The translations under genes and the position numbers were made by a program. The notes under the pieces are model-generated. The model did not search any database. It was not told the DNA's origin and worked only from the letters and a program-made list of their open reading frames with translations. A DNA stretch of 15,275 nt, taken from positions 1-15,275 of the forward strand of contig JAYQOT010000053.1 of assembly GCA_038144955.1 (NCBI GenBank), written 5' to 3'. This document shows, piece after piece, positions 6,867 to 13,885 of the stretch. Each line of letters opens with the position of its first letter. Position 1 is the first letter of the stretch. This DNA comes from Ga0077527 sp038144955. Its GTDB lineage: Bacteria; Pseudomonadota; Gammaproteobacteria; Burkholderiales; SG8-41.

Positions 6867-9215
6867 TCAGACCTGCAGTGACCAGACGCCGTCCCAGTCC
6901 TCGGGCGGAGGATTGTTGGCGTAGATTCCGCAGCGCTCAAGATAGAGTTGCGTTGGCCGGTCGTCGGGACAAAGTTCCAGAATTTCACCGAACATCTTTG
7001 TCGCGCGAGCCCATTCGCGACGGCGGTAATGCGCGACGGCTTCGGCAAAGGCGAAGATAAGATGATCCAGGTGCGGATGGTTTGCGGAATTGCGATGCTC
7101 AAGCACTTCGCAGATTCCCACCGGGGCCTGCATGCCACGCACGCGGATCAGATCCAGTTCCCGCATGCGCACCGGGCGCGGCAGCCGCGACGCAGTCATC
7201 CCGCAGATCAGGACATCGGTGCCGTAATACTTGTTGGCGTTCTGCAGCCGTTCAGCCAGATTGACCCGGTCGCCGATTACCGTGTACTCCAGACGTTTCG
7301 GTGAACCGATGTTGCCGGCAACGACATCGCCGGTGCTGATGCCGATGCCGATGCGAATGGATTCTGCCGGCATGCGCCGCCGGTTCAGTTCGCTGAGTGC
7401 CGTCATCATCTTGATGCTGACCATTACTGCATTCTCGGCATCCTGACGGGATGCGCGCACCGATCCGAACACCGCCATGATCATGTCGCCGATGTATTTG
7501 TCCAGTATGCCGTTGTGGGCATAGACGATATCGACCATGTCGGTAAAGTAGTCGTTGAGCATGGCGACGGTCTCGCGCGCGCCGAGACGCTCCGACATCG
7601 TGGTGAAGCCGCGGATGTCGGAAAACAGTACGCTGACCTCCCGGGTAGTGCCGCCCAGCGCGGAATCGCCACCCGCCAGCAGTTCGTCCATGACCGCCTT
7701 GCTCATGTAACGCGACATGGTGCTGCGCAGGCGTTTTTCGCGCGTAATGTCTTCCATGATCAGCATCGAGCCGATGCGTTCGTCGCGCATGTCCTCCAGA
7801 GGTACCGCGGTCATGTTGACCGAAATCGCATTCCCTCCGGGAAGCAACAGGTCGGAATCCACGGTGCTGTCAGTCCTGCCCGTACGCAGGACCTTTTCCA
7901 GGCTGTGTATCACCCAGCTGTTGGGACCACTGAAAATTTCATCCGCGCGCCTGTCGATCGTGTCATTCTCGGATTGCTTCAGTATCCGCAAGGCCGACTG
8001 GTTTACCTTGCTCACGTTACGGCCGGCATCCAGCGTGATTACGCCGTTGCTCATGCTGCGCAGGATGCTTTCGTTGTAATTGCGCGAGTTGTTGACGTCC
8101 TCGAACAACTGGGCATTCTCGATTGAAACAGCTGCCTGGGCACAGAGGGCCGCCAGCCGTCGCTGGTCGGCAGCAGTAAAGGGGCCTTCTTTCTTGTTGA
8201 GAATTTCCATGACGCCGACCTTGTTGCCGTTCTTGGTCGTGATCGGCATGCACAATATGTTGCGGGTGCGATACCCGGTACCTTTGTCTACCTCGGGATT
8301 GAACCGGCTGTCCTGGTAGGCATCGTCGATCGTGATATTCACGCCATTGGTGAAACACTCGCCGGCAATGCCGGCAATGGCGGGAAAGCGGATTTCGCCG
8401 GATGACTCGCCACCTGCCACCCGCGACCACAATTCGTTGGCTACCGGATCGTAAAGAAACAGCGAACCCCGGTCCGCGCCAAGCAGTTGGGTTGCCGCGG
8501 CGAGTATTCTTTCCAACAGGGGATCGAGCAGGATTTCAGACGTGATCGAACTCACCACGTCAAGCAACAGGGCCTCCTCGCGCTGGGAGCGTTCGACTTT
8601 CTCGAACAACTGCGCGTTTTCCAGGGCGGCGGCGGCCTGTGATGACAGAGACTCCAGGGCATGCTGATCCTCCAGGTCAAACTCGCCTTCCCGCTTGTTG
8701 AGTGCCTGCGTGACCCCGATTACGATTTTCTTCTTGTTCAGTATGGGGACGCAGAGAATGTTCCGTGTCCGATAACCGGTTTCGGTATCGACCTTGCGGT
8801 TGAAGCGGGAGTCCGCATAGGCGTCGGGAATAATCTCCCCCTTCCCTGACGTGAACACCGACCCGGCGATGCCCTGATTGGCAGGGAATCGTACTTCGCC
8901 TATCGCATTGCCCTGCATGACCCTGGAGAACAGTTCCCGGGTCTCCGGATCATAGAGGAACAGTGAACTGCGCTCGGCATTGAGCGTCTCGGTGACGACT
9001 TCCATCAGTCGCGGAAACAGCACATCCAGTGAAAGCGTATCGGATACCCGGTTGGCGACATCGACCAGTGCAGTGGTACGCCGTACCAGTTCGGTAATCC
9101 GGATCAGCAGCTGGGTTTTTTCCGTATCCGACAGCCCGCCGAGCAGCCGCTCGATATCCGCCTGGCGAAGCCTGCGCTCCAGGATGCCGCGGATGATCTC
9201 GAAATTGACTTCCAT
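6867..9215 (-). CDS. Class III adenylate cyclase with tandem GAF and PAS domains
   Basis: This 782-residue soluble protein is predicted to make cAMP from ATP. Order: helical N-terminus (1-56), GAF1 (about 57-205), GAF2 (about 225-372), PAS (about 380-490), linker helix, cyclase domain (about 523-700), and a TPR-like C-terminal tail ending in PPPEDWDGVWSLQ. All catalytic residues are present: metal-binding D533 (FSDIRGFT) and D577 (YIGDMIM), adenine-selecting K573 and T645 (LEYTVIGD), and transition-state N652 and R656 (VNLAERLQ). The K/T pair points to ATP over GTP. Both GAFs carry NK-x(4)-F-x(3)-DQ, close to the NKFDE motif of cyclic-nucleotide-binding GAFs as in cyanobacterial CyaB1/CyaB2. 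No membrane segment is seen. A strong GGGGAGG site lies 5 nt before the ATG. It is last in a four-gene run, 27 bp after the GGDEF-EAL gene. Confidence 0.92.
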   Translation of the reverse strand: MEVNFEIIRGILERRLRQADIERLLGGLSDTEKTQLLIRITELVRRTTALVDVANRVSDTLSLDVLFPRLMEVVTETLNAERSSLFLYDPETRELFSRVMQGNAIGEVRFPANQGIAGSVFTSGKGEIIPDAYADSRFNRKVDTETGYRTRNILCVPILNKKKIVIGVTQALNKREGEFDLEDQHALESLSSQAAAALENAQLFEKVERSQREEALLLDVVSSITSEILLDPLLERILAAATQLLGADRGSLFLYDPVANELWSRVAGGESSGEIRFPAIAGIAGECFTNGVNITIDDAYQDSRFNPEVDKGTGYRTRNILCMPITTKNGNKVGVMEILNKKEGPFTAADQRRLAALCAQAAVSIENAQLFEDVNNSRNYNESILRSMSNGVITLDAGRNVSKVNQSALRILKQSENDTIDRRADEIFSGPNSWVIHSLEKVLRTGRTDSTVDSDLLLPGGNAISVNMTAVPLEDMRDERIGSMLIMEDITREKRLRSTMSRYMSKAVMDELLAGGDSALGGTTREVSVLFSDIRGFTTMSERLGARETVAMLNDYFTDMVDIVYAHNGILDKYIGDMIMAVFGSVRASRQDAENAVMVSIKMMTALSELNRRRMPAESIRIGIGISTGDVVAGNIGSPKRLEYTVIGDRVNLAERLQNANKYYGTDVLICGMTASRLPRPVRMRELDLIRVRGMQAPVGICEVLEHRNSANHPHLDHLIFAFAEAVAHYRRREWARATKMFGEILELCPDDRPTQLYLERCGIYANNPPPEDWDGVWSLQV

Positions 9216-9220
9216 CTCCG

Positions 9221-9227
9221 CCTCCCC
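9221..9227 (-). promoter_or_regulatory. Strong Shine-Dalgarno of the adenylate cyclase gene
   Basis: The minus strand reads GGGGAGG, the best ribosome-binding site seen in the window, 5 nt before the cyclase ATG. It supports this start codon and suggests efficient translation of the last gene in the cluster. Confidence 0.7.
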
Positions 9228-9242
9228 TGGCGGTTGCCCGCC

Positions 9243-11021
9243 TTAAAGATCGGAAAGTCTGAGCTTGGTTAGTCCTGAACCGCTGCGCTCGAATTCCAGT
9301 ATTTCCTTCGCCGTCAGCGGAGGGCTGACGTGTTCACCCTGTACGCGCTCACAACTCAACCCGAGCAGTGCCACAACCGTTTCGCCATTGGTCACACCCT
9401 CTGCGGTAATGCGCAGCCCGAGGTCGCGCGCCAGCCGCACCAGGGTTCGCACCATTTTCCCGTGCAGCGCCGACTGCTGCATGTTGACGACGAATTTCGA
9501 GCTGAGCTTCAGTTCGTCAAACGGCAACTGTGCGAGGTTGTGCAGTGAAGAGGCGCCAGTGGCAAAGCCGTCGATGCTCAGGCGCACGCCGAGTCGCTTC
9601 AGGCGTGACAGCACGTTCTTGACCGGCTCCAGCTCTCCGGCAATGGCCGTCTCGTGAATCCCGATCACGACACGTCCGGGAGGAACACCCCAGGTACGCA
9701 GTGCGCGATCGACAAAATCCGGAAAGTCCGACTGCATCAACCCGCTGGCCGACACCTTCAGGCCGAGCTTGCACTGCAGCCCGGCACGCGCGAATTCACC
9801 GCTCTGCCGCATCGCGTTATTGAATATCCACCAGGTCAGTTCGCGCACGAGGCCAGCGGTTTCCGCGGTTTCGATTGCCCGCGCCTCGGTCACTTCCCCG
9901 AGCTCGGAGTCTGTCCAGTGCAGCCGGCATTCCAGGCCGCCGATCTTGCCCGATTGCGCATCGAGCTGAGGCTCGAATACCAAGTCCAGTTCGCTCCGCT
10001 CGAGTGCATTGCGCAGCCGTGTTTCATGAAGCATCTGTGATTCTTCGCTGGCGCCGTGTGCGGGGTCATAAACCGTGGTGACGTTGCCGCTGCTGCGAGC
10101 AGCACGCGCAGCCAGCTTGGCGTTACGCACCAGTGTCTGCGGATCCTCGCCATGATCCGGATAGACCGCAATGCCGATGACGAGGTCGGCCTCGAACGTG
10201 CGGTCGCCGATCGGGATCGGCACCTCCAGCGCTCCCAGCACCTTGTTCGCCGCCATAATTGCAATACCCTCACCGGCGATGCGTGGCAGCAGGCAGGCAA
10301 ACTGGTCGCGACTGATCCTGCCCAACTGATCCTGCTTGCGCAAAACACCCTCGCGCATGCGACGGGTTACACGCAACATGAAAGCCTCGCCCCTCTGCAG
10401 GCCAAGCTGGCGATCGACCTGTTCCACCTTGCCGACCTGCAGCAGCAGCAGCCCGAGCTGCTTACCTTCCTTTTTATGGTTTTCGATCGTGGACCGGAAA
10501 ATTTCCATGAACGCCGAATACTCCGGCGTTGGCAGCGTACGGACGACACCGCCCTCGGCCTGGCCGCGGGCAGCAAGGGATGCCAGCAGGGCAAGCTGGA
10601 GAAAATTGAAAGTCTGCAAGGCCAGCAGGGTTTCGGCACAGCGTTCCGGTTCGTCAGCGTAAAGCCGCAGCGCACCGCGGGTCATCGCACTCTGGAAACG
10701 CTGACAGTCGCGGCGCATGCGTTCAAGCGGCTCGCCTTCCGCATCGAGAGCCCATTCCCCGAGTGCCACGGTAATCGGCGCGGTATCCACCGTACCGACC
10801 GCGCAGGCTCCCGAAAAAGCGACATCCAGCGTACCTGCTGCCGGAACATAAAGATCAGGAGCACGCTCCCGGACATCGCAAAACACCTTGGCGACCGTGG
10901 TCAGTGTGGCAGGTCCGGCACCGAATTCCTCCGCGAGGTTGGCAACCAGCGCGCCCAGCCCGACGCCTTCCCCGGCGCCTTCGCTGTCAGAGGAAGAATT
11001 CTGAGGGGTCGATGGGGACAC
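9243..11021 (-). CDS. GGDEF-EAL protein with degenerate catalytic motifs
   Basis: The predicted start is a GTG at 11021 with GGAG (11029-11032) 7 nt upstream, giving 592 residues. An open frame continues 55 codons further up but is the shadow of the HD-GYP gene. Residues 1-165 are an N-terminal region I do not recognise, with a helical, leucine-rich part at 130-152. A GGDEF-like domain (about 168-320) has SRDQF (237-241) at the signature. An EAL-like domain (about 330-580) has ECR (364-366) instead of EAL. The metal-binding Asn is K422, the Glu of the ExxE element is G454, and DD is DG (484-485). E364, D484, K505, E541 and Q561 remain. Loss of these residues predicts no cyclase or phosphodiesterase activity; a c-di-GMP-binding or scaffold role is inferred. 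It overlaps the upstream gene by 35 bases, so coupling is likely. Confidence 0.88.
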   Translation of the reverse strand: MSPSTPQNSSSDSEGAGEGVGLGALVANLAEEFGAGPATLTTVAKVFCDVRERAPDLYVPAAGTLDVAFSGACAVGTVDTAPITVALGEWALDAEGEPLERMRRDCQRFQSAMTRGALRLYADEPERCAETLLALQTFNFLQLALLASLAARGQAEGGVVRTLPTPEYSAFMEIFRSTIENHKKEGKQLGLLLLQVGKVEQVDRQLGLQRGEAFMLRVTRRMREGVLRKQDQLGRISRDQFACLLPRIAGEGIAIMAANKVLGALEVPIPIGDRTFEADLVIGIAVYPDHGEDPQTLVRNAKLAARAARSSGNVTTVYDPAHGASEESQMLHETRLRNALERSELDLVFEPQLDAQSGKIGGLECRLHWTDSELGEVTEARAIETAETAGLVRELTWWIFNNAMRQSGEFARAGLQCKLGLKVSASGLMQSDFPDFVDRALRTWGVPPGRVVIGIHETAIAGELEPVKNVLSRLKRLGVRLSIDGFATGASSLHNLAQLPFDELKLSSKFVVNMQQSALHGKMVRTLVRLARDLGLRITAEGVTNGETVVALLGLSCERVQGEHVSPPLTAKEILEFERSGSGLTKLRLSDL

Positions 11022-12237
11022 TACCCTGCTCCAGTGTGCGTTTAATGCGGTAGGGTACTCCGGGCGCGGCTTTGGGATCCTTGGACAAATCGAGAATGAC
11101 CTGCGGTTTGAGCAAATTGCCCTTGGCATCCAGCACCACCATAACCCGCGGCAGCAGGCGGCGCACCATGTTCTGCGCAATAACAATCCCGGTTTCGCCG
11201 GAATTGAGTTCGACGAGTGCGCCGACCGGGAATATGCCTATGCACTGGACAAACTGTTCGACCAGCGGGCCGTCGAATAGTACATTGCGCGAGTTGTACA
11301 ACTGGTTCAGCGCATTGGAGGGCGCGTAGGTGTCCGCATACGAACGTGCATGGGTCATCGCATCAAAACAGTCCACAAGTCCGGCGATGGATCCGAACAG
11401 GCCGATTTGTTCGCCTTTCAGGCCTTTCTGGTACCCGCTACCGTCGTAACGCTCATGGTGTAGAGCAGCAATGTCCGCCAACTCAGGCGGAAGCCCCGGG
11501 GTTTCCTTGATGATGGATACCGTATGATCGACGTGACTGCGACAAACCATCATTTCCACTTTGCTCAGTGGTCCCTTCTTGGTAACCACTTCCTCAGGAA
11601 TGGCCGTCATGCCGACGTCCTGCAGCAAACCGACCATGCCGAGGAAGTCGAGCTGGTCGCGCGGCAACTGCAGAAAGCGGCCGAAGGTGAGCATGTAGAT
11701 CGAAACGCCAAAAGCCCGGTCCAGGGTATGCCCCCCTTTCTCCTTGAGTTTGGCGAGCAGCATCATCGCATCGGGATTGCGCACCACGCTGTCCGTCATG
11801 CTTGAAACCGCTTCCTGGACGCGCGGAGCATCGAGAGCCTTGCCGGCCTCGACATTGCTCATGATGTCCTTCAGCACAACTTCGGTCTTGCGCTGAGCGG
11901 TACGCGCAACCGGCAATTCTTCATCGACCGTGGCTTGTTCACGGTAGGTGACCTTGTTCTTGATCGTGGTCAGTACGCTGGGACCCAGGGGAACCGGGGC
12001 ACGTTTGGAGGCGGGGCTGCTGACGTCACCTGTCTGCAACTGGCTGCGATCCGGCAGATCGGGTCCCTTGTCGAGATCGATAAAGACCGTCTTGCAGTAT
12101 TTTTTCAGCGCCTCAAGCTGTTTTTCATTGCTGAGGATAAAACCCTGGTACATGAACGGAGTTTCCGTCCATGGCCGATCGAGTTCGGAAATGAATACCC
12201 CGAACTCCAGTTTCTCTACAGGAACTTCTTTTTTCAT
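10987..12237 (-). CDS. DUF3391 and HD-GYP domain protein with altered catalytic motif
   Basis: From the ATG at 12237 the protein has 416 residues. An N-terminal DUF3391-like domain (about 1-57; VEKLEFGVFISELDRPW) is followed by a linker and an HD-GYP domain (about 145-315). Family landmarks are H170, the block LLQDVGMTAIPEEV (204-217), H235 or H238, HHERYDGSGYQ (260-270), and D289/D292 in GLVDCFDAM. Active HD-GYP enzymes have HD and K where this has Q206-D207 and M210, and GYP where this has GYQ. Loss of the HD histidine should weaken or abolish c-di-GMP phosphodiesterase activity. The C-terminal 100 residues (about 320-416) resemble the beta-rich tail often found on such proteins. A frame extension to 12603 is rejected because it runs through the preceding gene. 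The Shine-Dalgarno is weak. Confidence 0.88.
   Translation of the reverse strand: MKKEVPVEKLEFGVFISELDRPWTETPFMYQGFILSNEKQLEALKKYCKTVFIDLDKGPDLPDRSQLQTGDVSSPASKRAPVPLGPSVLTTIKNKVTYREQATVDEELPVARTAQRKTEVVLKDIMSNVEAGKALDAPRVQEAVSSMTDSVVRNPDAMMLLAKLKEKGGHTLDRAFGVSIYMLTFGRFLQLPRDQLDFLGMVGLLQDVGMTAIPEEVVTKKGPLSKVEMMVCRSHVDHTVSIIKETPGLPPELADIAALHHERYDGSGYQKGLKGEQIGLFGSIAGLVDCFDAMTHARSYADTYAPSNALNQLYNSRNVLFDGPLVEQFVQCIGIFPVGALVELNSGETGIVIAQNMVRRLLPRVMVVLDAKGNLLKPQVILDLSKDPKAAPGVPYRIKRTLEQGSVPIDPSEFFL
11019..11032 (-). promoter_or_regulatory. GTG start with Shine-Dalgarno of the GGDEF-EAL gene
   Basis: GGAG (11029-11032) precedes the GTG codon (11019-11021) by 7 nt, inside the last codons of the HD-GYP gene. 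This placement decides the start: no ATG occurs nearby in frame, and the next ATG (11186) would give a tail with no sensible protein character. Confidence 0.65.
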
Positions 12238-12335
12238 TATGGTGAGGTCAATCTGCTGCCACCGTCGTCCATGGACAGCTAACAACGGATTTTCCATCCT
12301 GCCCGCCGCCGGCGCAAGCGGTGGGAAGAATGGGG

Positions 12336-13103
12336 TCAGAACTCGAAAACGTGGTTGTTTTGCAGCAGCCTGGGAGCGATCGGGGTGGACAGTTCCTCTA
12401 TTTCCTGCATCGTCAGCTCGATCTCGCTGGGCTTGAGGTGGGTAATGTATACCTCGGCATCGCGTTCGAGCTTGCCCAGCTCCACACCCAGCATGGACGG
12501 GCATAGATGCAGGGCCAGTTCGGCCAGGCGACGATCCTTGTCGGAAAACGCCGTTTCGATGATCAGGTATTTGAGGTTTTCCACCCCATTGACGATTTTC
12601 CACAATTCATCGTTCGGACCGGTATCGCCGCTGAACACCAGGCTGCCCTTGCCGCTGTCCAGCCAGTAACCGACAGCGGGAACCGTATGCTTGGCGGGCA
12701 AAGCGGTGATTTTCCGTCCGTCAATCGTGACCACGCTGCCTACTTCGATTTCCTGATAGCGCATGAACGGTTCTTCCGGTGTCGGAATCACCGTGAAATC
12801 GGGCCAGATGTCCCAGTTGAACAGGTTCTTCTTCAGGATCGCCGTGGTTGGTCCGGTGGCATACACCGTGACGGGTTTCGGGCGCAATGCGCCTACGGAA
12901 TCCAGGAAAAAGGCGATCGAATCGACGTGGTCGAGGTGCGAATGGGTAATGAAAATATGATCGATCAGCGTCAACTCGGCCAGTGACAGTTCACCAACCC
13001 CGGTGCCGGCATCAATCAGGATGTCCTGATCAACCAAAAATGAGGTGGTCCGGTGCTGCTGGCCTCCGATACTGCCCGAACATCCGAGAACTCGCAGGCG
13101 CAT
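12336..13103 (-). CDS. MBL-fold hydrolase resembling class II cyclic-nucleotide phosphodiesterase
   Basis: This 255-residue metallo-beta-lactamase-fold protein keeps a full dinuclear metal site: HSHLDH (54-59), H139 (AKHTVP), D160 (FSGDTG) and H222 (YITHLKP). The motif HSHLDHVDSI begins like the HxHLDH signature of class II cAMP phosphodiesterases such as yeast PDE1. Together with the nearby cyclase, this makes 3',5'-cAMP hydrolysis the best guess. Other MBL enzymes, such as RNase Z-like or lactonase types, are possible. No signal peptide is seen, so it is likely cytoplasmic. The ATG has AAGGA (13110-13114) 6 nt upstream. It is the first gene of the four-gene run, 98 bp before the HD-GYP gene and 147 bp after the TonB-like gene. 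Confidence 0.85.
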   Translation of the reverse strand: MRLRVLGCSGSIGGQQHRTTSFLVDQDILIDAGTGVGELSLAELTLIDHIFITHSHLDHVDSIAFFLDSVGALRPKPVTVYATGPTTAILKKNLFNWDIWPDFTVIPTPEEPFMRYQEIEVGSVVTIDGRKITALPAKHTVPAVGYWLDSGKGSLVFSGDTGPNDELWKIVNGVENLKYLIIETAFSDKDRRLAELALHLCPSMLGVELGKLERDAEVYITHLKPSEIELTMQEIEELSTPIAPRLLQNNHVFEF

Positions 13104-13205
13104 GGTCAGTCCTTGCCTGGGCGAATGCCGCAGCTGGCTGCGCGTGCCGAATGTGAAATTCCGTGCCGGTTTTGCATGTGCTGCCTTAAGCGGAATGAAC
13201 CGCTG

Positions 13206-13211
13206 ATTTTA
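13206..13211 (-). promoter_or_regulatory. Candidate -10 box upstream of the second-messenger cluster
   Basis: On the minus strand this reads TAAAAT, about 100 bases before the MBL-fold gene start. No good -35 match lies 16-18 bases upstream. It is the only AT-rich hexamer of this kind in the 147-bp gap and is listed as a weak candidate. Confidence 0.2.
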
Positions 13212-13223
13212 CTCCAAACGGCT

Positions 13224-13256
13224 GGCTGAAACCCCCGCAGCCCAGGTACTTCAGCC
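13224..13256. repeat. Inverted repeat across the stop of the TonB-like gene
   Basis: GGCTGAA (13224-13230) is the exact reverse complement of TTCAGCC (13250-13256), with a 19-nt loop. The right arm includes the TGA stop codon of the TonB-like gene. No T tract follows on the minus strand, so it may attenuate or stabilise rather than end transcription into the MBL-fold gene. Confidence 0.3.
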
Positions 13257-13853
13257 CTGCGCCCGCAGTTCCAGCACAATCCGGCTGTTAACCGGGCGTT
13301 CGTCCTTGCGGGCCGGGGTAAAACGGGTCTGCAGCAGGTGTTCCCTCGCTTTTGCGCCCCATGCGCCGGGTGGATCCGCGGCGAGCACTGTCAGGTCAAC
13401 CACTCTTCCGAAAAGGTCTATGCGCAGTAACAATCGCACTTGTCCGCTTATTCCGGAGACATCTGCCAGGAGATTTTCCAGCGGCACCAACGGTGCCGGG
13501 TAATGATCAAGCTCCAGCGCACTGTAATAGCGTTGACCGGCATCGGAGTCGGAGAATTGAGGTGCCGGCACGGCATCCTTGGCTGCAGTCGCCCGCACAA
13601 TCTGCGAAGAAAAATCCGCAAGCCCGGCGACACCCTCGGCCTGAGGTTCCACCTGTGCCAGCAGAACGGCTGAAAAAAACCCCTGCCGTTCAGTGCTGAA
13701 CTCCGGATTTGACGCAAGTCCTGGCCTTAACGAGCCCGCTCCGGACCAGTCAACGACCATCAGTGCATGCACCATCAGCGATGCGACCAGCGCCAGGTGA
13801 AACCTGCGCCGGAAACAGGGTGGTGCAGTCGGTAAGGCGTATGCAGTCACCAT
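13251..13853 (-). CDS. Short TonB C-terminal-like protein with one membrane anchor
   Basis: This 200-residue protein has a cytoplasmic head with RRR, one hydrophobic helix (about 18-35, LALVASLMVHALMVV) and a periplasmic part. The C-terminal 90 residues follow the TonB/TolA C-terminal pattern: YYSALELDHYPAP (109-121), GQVRLLLRIDLFGRV (137-151), a middle helix, and FTPARKDERPVNSRIVLEL (178-196). Full-length TonB proteins have a long proline/lysine-rich spacer; here the spacer is short (about 40-105) and not proline-rich, so spanning the periplasm to an outer-membrane receptor seems doubtful. No ExbB or ExbD gene is adjacent. A weak AAGG precedes the ATG. It starts 32 bp after dsbC and is probably co-transcribed with it. 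Role unknown. Confidence 0.75.
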   Translation of the reverse strand: MVTAYALPTAPPCFRRRFHLALVASLMVHALMVVDWSGAGSLRPGLASNPEFSTERQGFFSAVLLAQVEPQAEGVAGLADFSSQIVRATAAKDAVPAPQFSDSDAGQRYYSALELDHYPAPLVPLENLLADVSGISGQVRLLLRIDLFGRVVDLTVLAADPPGAWGAKAREHLLQTRFTPARKDERPVNSRIVLELRAQG

Positions 13854-13885
13854 GGTTACGCCTTGGGTGACAGCGCAGACCTACA

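Noticed and set aside
6835..6867. AGCCGG/CCGGCT inverted repeat between the dadA and cyclase stops
   Set aside because: A 6-bp stem with a 20-nt-class loop and no T tract on either side is too weak to call a bidirectional terminator.
7515..8126. 203-codon open frame opposite the adenylate cyclase
   Set aside because: Lies wholly within the PAS and cyclase coding region on the other strand and has no motif.
10438..10452. Short CAG repeat
   Set aside because: It lies within the GGDEF-EAL coding region and simply encodes a leucine run (LLLLQ) in a core strand.
10056..11045. 329-codon open frame opposite the GGDEF-EAL gene
   Set aside because: Antisense shadow with skewed composition and no recognisable domain; the minus-strand gene has clear domain structure.
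12238..12603. 122-codon N-terminal extension of the HD-GYP gene
   Set aside because: The extension runs back through the MBL-fold gene in another frame and has shadow-like composition; the DUF3391 domain starts right after the ATG at 12237.
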